Source: Siderastrea siderea
Taxonomy: Eukaryota > Cnidaria > Anthozoa > Scleractinia > Rhizangiidae
DNA: 64,000 bases
Reading direction: 5' to 3'
Assembly: GCA_964030785.1 (NCBI GenBank)
Contig: OZ034975.1
Coordinates: forward strand, 2,426,701 to 2,490,700
The notes beneath the pieces were generated by a model. That model worked only from the letters and a program-made list of their open reading frames with translations, was not told the origin of the DNA and searched no databases. Both the position numbers and the translations under genes were made by a program. Below, piece after piece: positions 17,401 to 25,970 of the stretch. How positions within the stretch are numbered: the stretch's first letter is position 1; each line of letters starts with the position of its first letter.

Positions 17401-18217
17401 ACAAAAACGTACTCAAGCGAAAAATTCATTCGAAAAAGACTTCTTCAAGCTAATGAACAATTCAGTATTTGGAAAAACGATGGAGAACATAAGAAAGCGT
17501 GTCGATGTCAGACTTATTACAGATGAGAAGAAACTATTGAAGATGGCTTCTAAACCAACTTATGTAAGCAGTAAGATATTCAATGAAAATCTGGTAGCAG
17601 TGCATAAGATCAAAGAAACGCTAACTCTAAACAGGCCGGCATATGTGGGTATGTGTATTCTTGATCTGAGCAAAACTCTAATGTATGATTTTCATTATAA
17701 CTATACCAAAAACAAGTATGGAGACAAAGCCAAACTGCTCTTCACTGACACAGACAGTCTAACATATGAGATTGAAGCTGAAGATGTGTACCGAGACTTT
17801 TGGAATGATAAAGATCGATTTGACAACAGCGACTATCCAGAAAACTCTACGTATTTTGATAAGACAAACAAGAAGGTAATCGGTAAATTCAAGGATGAAG
17901 CAGCTGGAATACCAATCACAGAATTTGTCGGTTTGCGATCAAAAATGTACAGTTATATAAAAGACAACCATAAAGTAGGAAAAACAGCCAAAGGAATAAA
18001 GAAAAATACAATAAAGAACGACATCAAACATGAAGATTATAAAAATGTATTAATTAATAACAAACAAATACATCATACCATGAAAACAATTCGAAGCATC
18101 AATCACCAACTAGGTAGTTATGAGCTCAATAAAGTGTCACTCAGCTGTTTCGACGATAAACGATATATAGCAAACGATGGAATAACAAGTTACGCTTACG
18201 GACATTATGCAATCTGA
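14423..18217 (+). CDS. Protein-primed DNA polymerase B (1264 aa)
   Basis: I start at the ATG at 14423, which is placed by the duplicated promoter; 21 further in-frame codons upstream lie within that promoter. Residues about 44-110 hold three PVPAPR(T) motifs and a PIPTPR variant. Exonuclease motif I is IYADFEA (Asp about 441) and Exo II is HNLRGYDSHF (about 590). Between them sits a zinc module, CHICDKKY (about 539), then DHCHITGKYRG and AHQDCN, resembling endonuclease VII/HNH fingers. Polymerase motif A is DANNLYGWAM (about 847), B is LMNNSVFGKTMEN (about 1010) and C is TDTDS (about 1109). The frame is intact. It replicates the linear element from protein-primed ends. Confidence 0.95.
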   Translation: MGKSNLINMNKRDLKKLSKSELIRLLLKLDKKKPKIIVVDDTKPVPAPRTYKPRRPIPTPRKSVKQMAKEYEENIILPPIEFMDDYKPVPAPRTKQHAVKKPVPAPRTKIEQTDKALKGYTKSYEISIKNNKDPLAQMQNTRKAIEHRVITLLNEMKGLKYVETLKVTFEKNSADEIVEKLAYFNSTSQTIINQMEIADSLKSSKQQILNKIAQWISEGSGWTIKSVDSHYLNIVKYKPLKGSSYIQLPYELRNSAKGLINMKNEDNECFRWCHIRHLNPQEKYPQRIKKTDKQYVEKLDYSNIDFPVNVKHYNKIEKQNSININVFGYENKEPYPIYVSKEKYEDHMELLLVTKDENKHYVLIKDFNRFMYNQTKHKERKHFCMYCLQCFSSEQILINHKENCIQVNGQQAINMPNVENNTLKFNNFHKQQPVPFVIYADFEAITEKVQGCQPNSNKSYTEAYQKHTDCGYGYKVICCYDDKHTKLIQIYRGEKAVYKFMENMLEEVKYCKKVMKTFFNKPLKMTKEDEEEFEKAKECHICDKKYTEKDIRVRDHCHITGKYRGSAHQDCNLKLRINPEEIKIPVIFHNLRGYDSHFIMQEIGAIVKKHAYKNKKGEEKQMNINAIPNNMEKYMAFMLGNHLTFIDSFQFMSSSLDKLVSNLPAEAFKYTSKKFKKEKFELMRKKGIYPYDFMDSFEKFDKTELPTKEEFYSILNNEHITNEDYSHAQKVWNTFQLQTMGEYHNLYLKSDILLLADVFENFRKTCLQYYKLDPCHYFTSPGLSWDAMLKMTNIKLELMTDIDMFQFIEKGMRGGISYIANRYGKANNKYMKEYDEKAPSKYIMYLDANNLYGWAMSQYLPTGGFKWMTEKQINKINLAQYNEDSNKGLILEVDLEYPKELHDLHNDYPLGPEKVKVTDDMLSGYCKNIQKKFNISTGLVHKLIPTLYDKGKYVLHYRNLQLYLHLGLKVKKVHRVLEFNQSPWLKQYIDFNTQKRTQAKNSFEKDFFKLMNNSVFGKTMENIRKRVDVRLITDEKKLLKMASKPTYVSSKIFNENLVAVHKIKETLTLNRPAYVGMCILDLSKTLMYDFHYNYTKNKYGDKAKLLFTDTDSLTYEIEAEDVYRDFWNDKDRFDNSDYPENSTYFDKTNKKVIGKFKDEAAGIPITEFVGLRSKMYSYIKDNHKVGKTAKGIKKNTIKNDIKHEDYKNVLINNKQIHHTMKTIRSINHQLGSYELNKVSLSCFDDKRYIANDGITSYAYGHYAI

Positions 18218-18248
18218 AGATGTGACGTCACGACACAGCTGTGTCGCT

Positions 18249-18536
18249 CTAAATCTTAAAGGTATCACAAAAGCAATCTATTTCATGGGTCCATGGTATT
18301 GCGACCTCTCTGTGTTCTTCCAAAAACTTCCTAATAGTATCACCATTAACCAAAAACCATTTTAAAGGTAGTGTGCATCTACAACTTTTTTTGTATGGCG
18401 ATAATTGCTTATAAAACTTTCTGAGTAATGATTGTAAGTAAAATTTATAATAAAATATATTTCCACCTTTCTTCATTATGATTGGTTGATAGAGATCGTA
18501 TGACAATCTCATGACCTTGGAAAATAGATGAGTCAT
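18249..18536 (-). CDS. TIR-anchored ORF, right copy (95 aa)
   Basis: Begins in the right TIR, so residues 1-41 equal those of the ORF at 221-784. It then continues directly into the conserved tail (basic YKK, C-x-LPLKWFLVNG, acidic stretch, IPW) without the roughly 90-residue middle part. It reads towards PolB and ends 31 bp from its stop, tail to tail. A short and a long form of the same protein at opposite ends are thus encoded by one element. Function unknown. Confidence 0.65.
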   Translation of the reverse strand: MTHLFSKVMRLSYDLYQPIIMKKGGNIFYYKFYLQSLLRKFYKQLSPYKKSCRCTLPLKWFLVNGDTIRKFLEEHREVAIPWTHEIDCFCDTFKI

Positions 18537-18756
18537 TTCCTGTATTATATAACAAACATTCCATCACGCGCTGGGAAATGCAATTGTGCACGTGAGTGAT
18601 GGAAGCATGACATCATAGACTTCCTATTTTCTGAGAAAAACTTCCTGTTTTCCGAGAATTTCAGACTTCCTGTTGTATGAAGTCACGCAATGGAAAAATG
18701 CATTTGTACCCCCATAAAATGAAACCAGCATCGCAAAAAGAAACTTCCCCTCTTGA
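18414..18756 (-). repeat. Right terminal inverted repeat of the Polinton
   Basis: Reverse-complement copy of 1-343. Beyond 18756 come further short palindromes, so the real terminus could lie further right (see the entry at 18757-19160). The inner border is where the two terminal ORFs stop sharing sequence. Confidence 0.92.
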
Positions 18757-19160
18757 TCGCAAAGCGATCAATTCACTGCCTCACAAAAGCTCCGCTTTTG
18801 TTCCCCAATGCGAAGCTATGGATCTAGCATATGGAACCATAGACTGAAAAACAACATATGTAAAAATGCTCTGGTACCATGTTGCCTACTGTGCCCTACG
18901 AGACTACGTCTCTACCCACAGTATGCTGCAAGGAGCCTCACTCGTCACTAAAGTGACGACTTCCCGAGCCTGCTCGGCTCCTACCAACATGTGAAACTGC
19001 TTTTTATACCCCCAGAGGAAACCATAAAATGAAACCGTAAAATGAAAAAATATAGATTTCCATAAAATAATACCATCAGATGGAAAGTAGATATATAGTT
19101 GGGTTTGGTAACAGATCATTTTGAAAAAAATGATCTGGTACCCCCAACTATATAACTACT
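18757..19160. other. Palindrome-rich flank of the Polinton right end
   Basis: Directly after the TIR come several short inverted repeats: TGATCGCAAAGCGATCA (18754-18770), ACAAAAGC/GCTTTTGT (about 18783), CGTCACT/AGTGACG (about 18944), and a large imperfect stem-loop at 19086-19158 (TATAGTTGGG, CAGATCATTTT and their complements). They may be the true outer part of the TIR, whose left partner would lie outside the window, or host DNA. Confidence 0.4.
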
Positions 19161-20786
19161 GCCGCCAATTTTAAAATAACGAGCAAAATCTCGCTGAAGA
19201 AGAATTGTTGTATTTAATGTTCGCCTTTTCAGTTCAGTGTACAGTCAAATCTTATGTCACGTAATTGCTTCCAACTTTCTTAAGTCTGTGTATCCTTAAG
19301 TGTGACCATTCAAATGAAAGCTACTGAGCAATACTTTCCTGTGGTCCTGTTTATTATGCTGTGCAAGGCGGTTCAAACGTTTGAGTCTGTCTCTTGTCCT
19401 TTGACTCATTAAAAGCTGCAGACATACCTCACACCAGCTGGTGTTTTCAGAGAAAGACTGAGTCATCAAGATAATTACTTATTACCGTATTTTCCCCATG
19501 AAACGCCGGGCCCCGAATAAACCCGGGTATAAAAGAGGGAATTGTAAATAAGACGTTTATTTGTTGTATAATAAACTTAAGATACACGGCTGCCAAGAAA
19601 AACGAATAATAACCCTTTCTTAAAAAATGGCGGGCTCAAATAAACTGCTGATTTAAAGAAACGCCGGGTCCACCGTGCCAAGTTTGAAATAAACGCCAGG
19701 GACGTTTAACTGAGAAAATACGGTATATGTCAACTGAATGCTTAATGAAACAAGTACGGTACCACTCAGTAAAATTGATGATTTATAATGTCAATTGAAC
19801 TGAGTGGAGTGCAATTTGGTCTGAAATAATACGCGTGATTTCAAAATCGAACTTAGCTAACAATTTTCATTAAATCTTAAGGTCGTCTCAGCTTTCTTCC
19901 GATTTTTCCAGCAAATTCCCGGAATGTTAATTTTGAAAAATTTAAGAAGTCTCATTTTTATGGTTTCTTTCAGTTGATTGCCCTGAAAACAAAATAAGCC
20001 CGCCCCGCTGAGAATTTTACTGATTAATAGTAACTACAATGAGTGTTGTAAGCTACTATGTAGTTTCAATTCTAGAACTGATGTAAAATGTACTGCTTGT
20101 TTTACTAACGAATTAAAATGGCCGAAACACGGTGTAGTTAATTCGCCGTTTATTTTGTTTACCCTTAATGTAATATAAAGCCATATACATAGAAGGAAAC
20201 TAGAATAGTAGTTTTACATGTGTCCCAGGTCTCGAGTTGTAGTGTTTTAATAGACTTGAGAAATAGCGTTTTAAATTTTGCAGTTTTCACAACAGTAATC
20301 TAATTGCAACGCTCTCCCCCACGCTTAAAGGATGAGATATGGGAGCCAGCTGTCGCAACAGCCTAACGAAAACAATCAACGCCCGGCCTAAACCCTAAAC
20401 CCCAACACATCCAACACTCAAAAAGCCCAAAGCTAAACACCCAAAAATAAAAAGACCTAAGATTTCTACTAAAAGACACAACACTCATAACTGAAATCTC
20501 AGTACACAAACACCTAAACTGAAGGCCCGTAAAACAGGCTGGATACCAGGAAAGAGTTGAAAAGCCTAGGGCCCATGTAGTTATCAAAGCACATAAATAT
20601 TCGGCTAATGCTTGCGGCTCCCGCCAATTAAAATACTAAAACTACAAAAGCCGATATAGACGAAGACATATGCCGCATACGGCAAGCGAAAAGCAAACAA
20701 CAAAAACTAAAACTAAAACTTTTCTATGATATCTCCTCTTATTTACCACTTTTAACTTATATTCCAATCACACGACATTGCATCTA
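19161..20786. other. Non-coding host DNA
   Basis: Apart from the MITE at 19484, no gene is seen. About 19405-19820 is paralogous to about 26785-26950 (shared AAAGCTGCAGACATAC and TATGTCAACTGAATGC), a diverged duplicate. Confidence 0.4.
19484..19724. mobile_element. MITE with ACCGTATTTTC ends
   Basis: ACCGTATTTT at the left and AAAATACGGT at the right form inverted ends of a 241-bp GC-rich element. The paralogous site near 26860 lacks the element and joins the flanks directly. The ends could also be read as CCGTATTTTC with TA duplications. Confidence 0.65.
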
Positions 20787-21599
20787 CAGTGCAATCCCGA
20801 TTCTTCAAATACTCGATTATTCAAAACTCCCGATTCTTCGGACCAAAAGTCGTTTCCCTTGGATTTACCTCAGTCAAACACTGTAATTTTACCTCCGATT
20901 TTTCGAATGCTCGATTTTTTGAAACTCCCGATATTTCGAACTAATTCTTTCTCCTTTCAAACATTCAGACATTCGATTTCTCGAACCTTGAAAACTCAGT
21001 AACCAACAAAAACGGGTTTTAGCCACATATACACATGAATGCAATTAACAAGTTCCGGAGAAGGTGTTTTCATGCATTTTTTATTACAAAGCAAGTTACA
21101 AAGCTGTCATTGAAGTCATAACAAAATATAACGCCGTTGTTACACAATCGAGTTTCTTGAATGACTGTACGTGATCAAAGTTCCTTCGCTTAGTTGCATT
21201 TTTCAAGCTCTTGCTGTAGCACATTAATAAATTTTGCTGTTCCTTTAAACCGAGGAGTACAGGGTAGTTTTTTCTGATACAGTAAGGGGAAGGAAATGCA
21301 GTCAAGAGTCCGCGCAAAATTACAAACACATGAAATAGTACAGTACTGGTTTTTGTTCTGCCGAAATTGAGTTAAATCCTTAAATTTTCGTTTTGTTTTA
21401 AATGCACGTTTTGTTGGCAAATAAAGATGGTTCACGCATCAACAAGAGTGATATACCGTTGTTGTCTGCCTTCTTGGATCTTACAAAACAATACCACGGT
21501 AAAACACGTGATTTGATGCCACCTTCGATTTTTCGAACGCCCGATTTTTCGAACCAAAATCCATTTCCCTTGGAGGTTCGAAAAATCAGAATTCCACTG
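20787..21599. mobile_element. Tigger/pogo-like non-autonomous element
   Basis: CAGTGCAATCCCGATTCTTC at the left and a right end whose reverse complement begins CAGTGGAATTCTGATTTTTC, with TA on both sides (20785, 21600), fit a Tc1/mariner-Tigger element. The interior has degraded antisense ORFs only. A right-end fragment of the same family is at about 40690-41176. Confidence 0.65.
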
Positions 21600-21601
21600 T
21601 A

Positions 21602-22403
21602 TAAACATTATTAACATTACGTTACATCACTTAAAATATCCAAATAGAAAAATAAATCTACTAATTATGTAATTTTACTTTATATATTTGTTACCTACAA
21701 TAAAAACTGAAATTGAAAAGGCCTGTGATGTCTTAAAGACCACAGCTTTCAACAGAGGAATTAATACCTAGTGGCACTTAGCTTGTTTAAATAATTTGTT
21801 TTGGATAAAATATTACGTGCATGTACAAATTCAAATAAAACTGACTCAGTACAGAACCGATAAATCTTACAGAAAGAAGCAGGGAAATTGAATTTACCAT
21901 TAATAAAACCAAGATAAAAGGATGAGAGGAAATTAAGGCCAGACAAATCAGACTCTCAGGAAGGAGCACGCATGTTTACAATTCCAAAACAAGCTATCCC
22001 AAGATGACAAGTGTTTCTGCCGATTTCTTACAGACGTTGCAAGAATCTCTCTCTTTCAAGCCTTTGGTTGTAAAGAAAATCATCGGTGATGCAATCCATC
22101 CAGGAAGAATTTGGATCGAAAGAGTGAGCTTTGAACTGTCTTACGTGTACACGGAAAGGACGGCTTTCCTCCTTAGAAAGACACAGAGTTTTGTCACTTT
22201 TTGAAGCTCAAAAAGATCTTTTGTTGTGTGTTTTTGTTACGGTTTTTAGCGTTGACCGTGCACAAACAACAATAGGTTTTGAATGTTGTATGAGCAGCTA
22301 AACAATACAAGTGTTACTGTTAAGTTATTCAACCATAGTGTGTGAACCATTGTGTGTGAGAACCATAGTATGTGTGTGATTGTGCACGGTTGTGGTGCTT
22401 TTG
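21602..22403. other. Host DNA without a recognisable gene
   Basis: Contains a short open frame (22004-22204) with no known features. A repeat segment at about 22235-22345 recurs at about 32628-32745 (shared TTGACCGTGCAC/TTGACGGTGCAC, ACAACAATAGGTTTTGAAT). Confidence 0.35.
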
Positions 22404-22750
22404 TGTGTGTTTGTAATCTTTCGGCTGGCAAATTAATTATAAGCGCCGCAGTGGCCGGAGGCATTACACTGAACCCGGTTGTCATTGCAACTTTAACAGG
22501 GGTTGGTCTTATTCTAAAAGCAGGGGCTAGCCTTAAGAAGTACGATGATAAGACAAAACAAGCAAATTTTGCCGGGATCGAATACCAAAAAATCCTTGAT
22601 CAGATTCGCTTCTACCTCAGAGGCGAAGCTTTTGACGAAAAGGTCTTTCTTGATAAATTGAAAATCATAGATAATTTCGTCAGTGATCATTGCATGGAGA
22701 TTCCGCCATCTATTTGTAAAAAATATGAAGAAACATTCGCTCCATTGTAG
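22404..22750 (+). pseudogene. Solo copy of the Polinton two-membrane-helix protein
   Basis: Codes for CNLSAGKLIISAAVAGGITL and a continuing helix, clearly related to the element gene at 2103-2678 (about four fifths of the bases match over the hairpin region), and ends in KYEETFAPL. Its C-terminus instead resembles that of the protein at 1436-1918. The 5' part before the hairpin is missing or replaced by GTGTGT-rich sequence, so it is a remnant of a lost Polinton, or an exon of a captured gene. It lies 3.6 kb outside the present element. Confidence 0.6.
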
Positions 22751-22780
22751 ATTTTCAAAGTAATTGTATACGCTAACAAA

Positions 22781-22945
22781 ATGATTGCAACTTTGCAGGC
22801 TATTTGTTATTGGTTTTTTGAACTTCTAACACCACCCGAAATAAAACAAATACGATTTATCACTCGTGATTGTGTTTCAAAAATAATGCCCCCAACTCGT
22901 GATGAAGATGGCTACCCCATTTCAGGACAAGATGTGGTTCCATAA
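22781..22945 (+). CDS. Small ORF next to the solo Polinton-like gene (54 aa)
   Basis: Begins with MIATLQAICYWFFELL and ends with PPTRDEDGYPISGQDVVP before TAA. It follows the preceding ORF by 30 bp on the same strand. I do not recognise it. Pairing with a Polinton-derived ORF suggests that both come from the same lost element. Confidence 0.35.
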   Translation: MIATLQAICYWFFELLTPPEIKQIRFITRDCVSKIMPPTRDEDGYPISGQDVVP

Positions 22946-24640
22946 TACGATTTTCCTCTCTAAGTTGAAAAAAGCGAGACAGTCACGCATGGCATTGTGT
23001 GACAACAAGCGTGATATTGTGTGACAACAAGTGTGACTGTCACGCGTAAGATTGCGTGACAGGTCACAAAAAATGACAAAACCCTGGTCGGGGGGTGCTC
23101 GTTGTGCTTTTCTTGCCTAGCCCTTGGACTAGGACTTTCACCTCACCGAAATGAGGATTTAACCGCTGACAAGGCGGTTGTCAATTCCACATTTAACCTC
23201 TGGGAGCGAGGGTGAGAACTCCAAGGAGAGCTCTGAGCACCCCCCTGTCATCAGTAGGGCCGGAGCGGGCTCACCCTAGGGCACTCTCCCACTGAAAGGA
23301 GCCTCCCTATACCCCGTAATTCACCATCCGCACGAGCCTGTATAACGGGGTTCAGACAGTGGCCAACTGTCACCCCCCTGGGACTCCACCAGAATTTGTG
23401 AACTAATTTATAATGCGACAATCGCCTTTATATTTCATTTAATTTTGTGTGACACACACATGTGGTACAGCGATATTTAACCTTGCAACAGTTTCTGCTT
23501 TTTTTCTCGTACGCGTGCGCTTTCACTGTGTTGTGATTGCGAAAGACTTCGCCTCAGCCCCCACTCGGTTCAAATTAGATGATATATAATTAGATAATAA
23601 TATACCTTAACATCCCTCTGCTTCTTGAGCATTTTATACTTGCAGAAGTTTCATCCCAAAGAGCAAAATATCGTAACTATGCGATGTACAATTTTGATAG
23701 AAAACTAACGCTTCCTCTAGGATCTCAAAGTCAGTGAGAGTCAGCTGACACCAATATTAACAGACCTTTTTATTATTATTACTATTACCGAAGCGCCTCT
23801 TCTGTAAACTCGTTAAGCATTAATATTTTTGTCTTTCCGTCACCTTCAATTAAAGATTTCTTATCCCCGGTGAATATAATGTCTAATCCATTTAAACATT
23901 TATTTGGAACTTTCCGACAGTGGATTTCTTTCTATTCGTTTTGAGGAAACAAAAAGCCAAACGCAAAATCTACTGCTTTCATAGCTTTCTGTTCCCTTGC
24001 GCAAGTCAGTAAGATTGCTCTTATTTACAATTTCCTCGCTCAAACATAAAAATCACAGCAACTTAAAAATTTAGAAGCCCTCCACGCAGGGCAAACAAAA
24101 AGGCCAAATAAGTGCCTGTTGTGCAAGCAGCAACTGGTTAAAAGAGAAGCATCGGCGATCGAAAAACAAAAGCGTAAAAGGTGACCTTTGGCTGCCATCT
24201 CCCAGGCTCTAATAGAAGAAAAGCCCCCGATTATCAAGAGATTGCATCAGAGTAGGACTCACAGGGGACAAAACGCTTAGATATCTGGCAAACAAAATGC
24301 GCTAACAAAATGAAGGAGTGGCTAGAGAAGAAAATAGAAAATAGCAGAGAGAACAGAGAGCCTGGGAGATGACAGCCTTGGCCCCGGTAATCTGAGTAGG
24401 GAATTAGACTCCCTTCAAGACTGTCAAACTCAGGATAAAAGAGACCAAAAGAGAAGGATGGGGATAAACGACAGGAGAGGAAAAAACGGAACGTTAAACT
24501 TAAAAATTGAGGTTTTATTCTCAGAACTTAATTAACGTGCACATATTAACGCAATGATCTTTCATTCGTTAAATCTTTATTCCATAGATCACGTGGAAAA
24601 AATAAAAACATATCCTTTAACATGTAGTCATCTTACACGG
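22946..24640. other. Non-coding host DNA with a foldback
   Basis: A GC-rich segment (about 23080-23400) contains inverted arms GGGGGGTGCTC (about 23094) and GAGCACCCCCC (about 23236) plus smaller hairpins such as AACCGC...GCGGTT. It may be a structured repeat. GTGACAACAAG repeats occur at about 22995-23035. Otherwise nothing is seen. Confidence 0.35.
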
Positions 24641-24689
24641 GAACGTTGCATTGGCAGCAGCAGCACACCAAGCCAATTCAAACGCGACT

Positions 24690-25970
24690 GAAAGAAGCGC
24701 CTGCAAAGCCCCGATGGCAGGAGAAGCATGCCAAACTAAAATGTAACTCAAACAGGCAAAACCCCGATGGCAAGAGGAGCACATTCATCAAAGTAAACGT
24801 GTCATAAACACGTCCGCAAGGTAAACCTGTCATAAACAAGCACCTGCAAAGCCCCGATGGCAAAAGCAGCATGCAAATAAACACAAACGTGTCACTAAAA
24901 GCACCTGCAAAGCCCCGATGGCAAGAGCAGCGTGCACAACAAATTCAAGCAACTGCAAAGCCCCGATGTCAAGAGCAGCATGCAAATAGATACAAACCTT
25001 TCACTACAAGTACCTGCAAAGCCCCTATGGCAAGAGCAGCATGCAAGTAAACACAAACTTCTAACCACAAGCACCTGCAAAGCCCCGATGGCAAGAGCAG
25101 CGTGCACAGCAAATTCAAGCATCTGCAAAGCCCCGATGGCAATAGCAGCATGCAAATAAACATAAACGTGTCACCACAAGCACCTGCAAAGCCCCGATGG
25201 CAAGAGCAGCGTGCACAACAAATTCAAGCAACTGCAAAGCCCCGATGTCAAGAGTAGCATGCAAATAGATACAAACCTTTCACTACAAGTACCTGCAAAG
25301 CCCCGATGGCAAGAGCAGCATGCAAATAAACACAAACTTCTAACCACAAGCACCTGCAAAGCCCCGATGGCAATAGCAGTATGCAAATAAACATAAACGT
25401 GTCACCACAAGCACCTGCAAAGCCCCGATGGCAAGAGCAGCGTGCACAACAAAATTCAAGCATCTGCAAAGCCCTGATGGCAGGAGCAGCATGCAAATAA
25501 ACACAGACATTTCACTACAAGCATTTGCAAAGCCCCGATGGCAAGAGCAGCATGCAAATAAACACAAACTTCTAACCACAAGCACCTGCAAAGCCCCGAT
25601 GGCAAGAGCAGCGTGCACAGCAAATTCAAGCATCTGCAAAGCCCTGATGGCAATAGCAGCATGCAAATAAACATAAACGTGTCACCACAAGCACCTGCAA
25701 AGCCCCGATGGCAAGAGCAGCGTGCACAGCAAATTCAAGCATCTGCAAAGCCCTGATGGCAATAGCAGCATGCAAATAAACATAAACGTGTCACCACAAG
25801 CACCTGCAAAGCCCCCATGGCAAGAGCAGCGTGCACAACAAGTACAAGATGCAAGCATCTGCAAAGCCCTGATGGCAGGATCAGCATGCAAATAAACACA
25901 GACATTTAACTACAAGCATTTGCAAAGCCCCGATGGCAGAGTAGCATGAAAGAAACGCCCCGAGAGCACC
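24690..25970. repeat. Tandem satellite, about 22 units with higher-order pattern
   Basis: A core CTGCAAAGCCCCGATGGCA and AGCAGC(A/G)TGCA recurs every 48-61 bp. Units with a CGTGCACA(A/G)CAAATTCAAGC tail (about 49 bp) alternate with units with a CATGCAAATAAACA tail (about 60 bp), giving a higher-order repeat. The long open frames across it on both strands are a by-product of the periodicity. Confidence 0.88.

Larger units (their letters stand above)
1..18756. mobile_element. Polinton/Maverick element (adintovirus-like)
   Basis: A self-synthesising virus-like DNA transposon. The two ends are inverted copies of the same 343 bp. The interior carries the diagnostic set: protein-primed PolB, RVE-type integrase with chromodomain, packaging ATPase, adenain-like protease, double-jelly-roll major capsid and single-jelly-roll penton, plus minor virion proteins. 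The left edge coincides with the window edge, so the TIR may continue outside; the right edge is the last base matching position 1. No target duplication can be checked. Several genes carry frameshifts or stops, so this copy is probably not autonomous now. Confidence 0.95.

Noticed and set aside
24690..25970. Regular repeats with spacers that might suggest a CRISPR array
   Set aside because: The spacers are themselves repeated and the genome is eukaryotic; it is a satellite.
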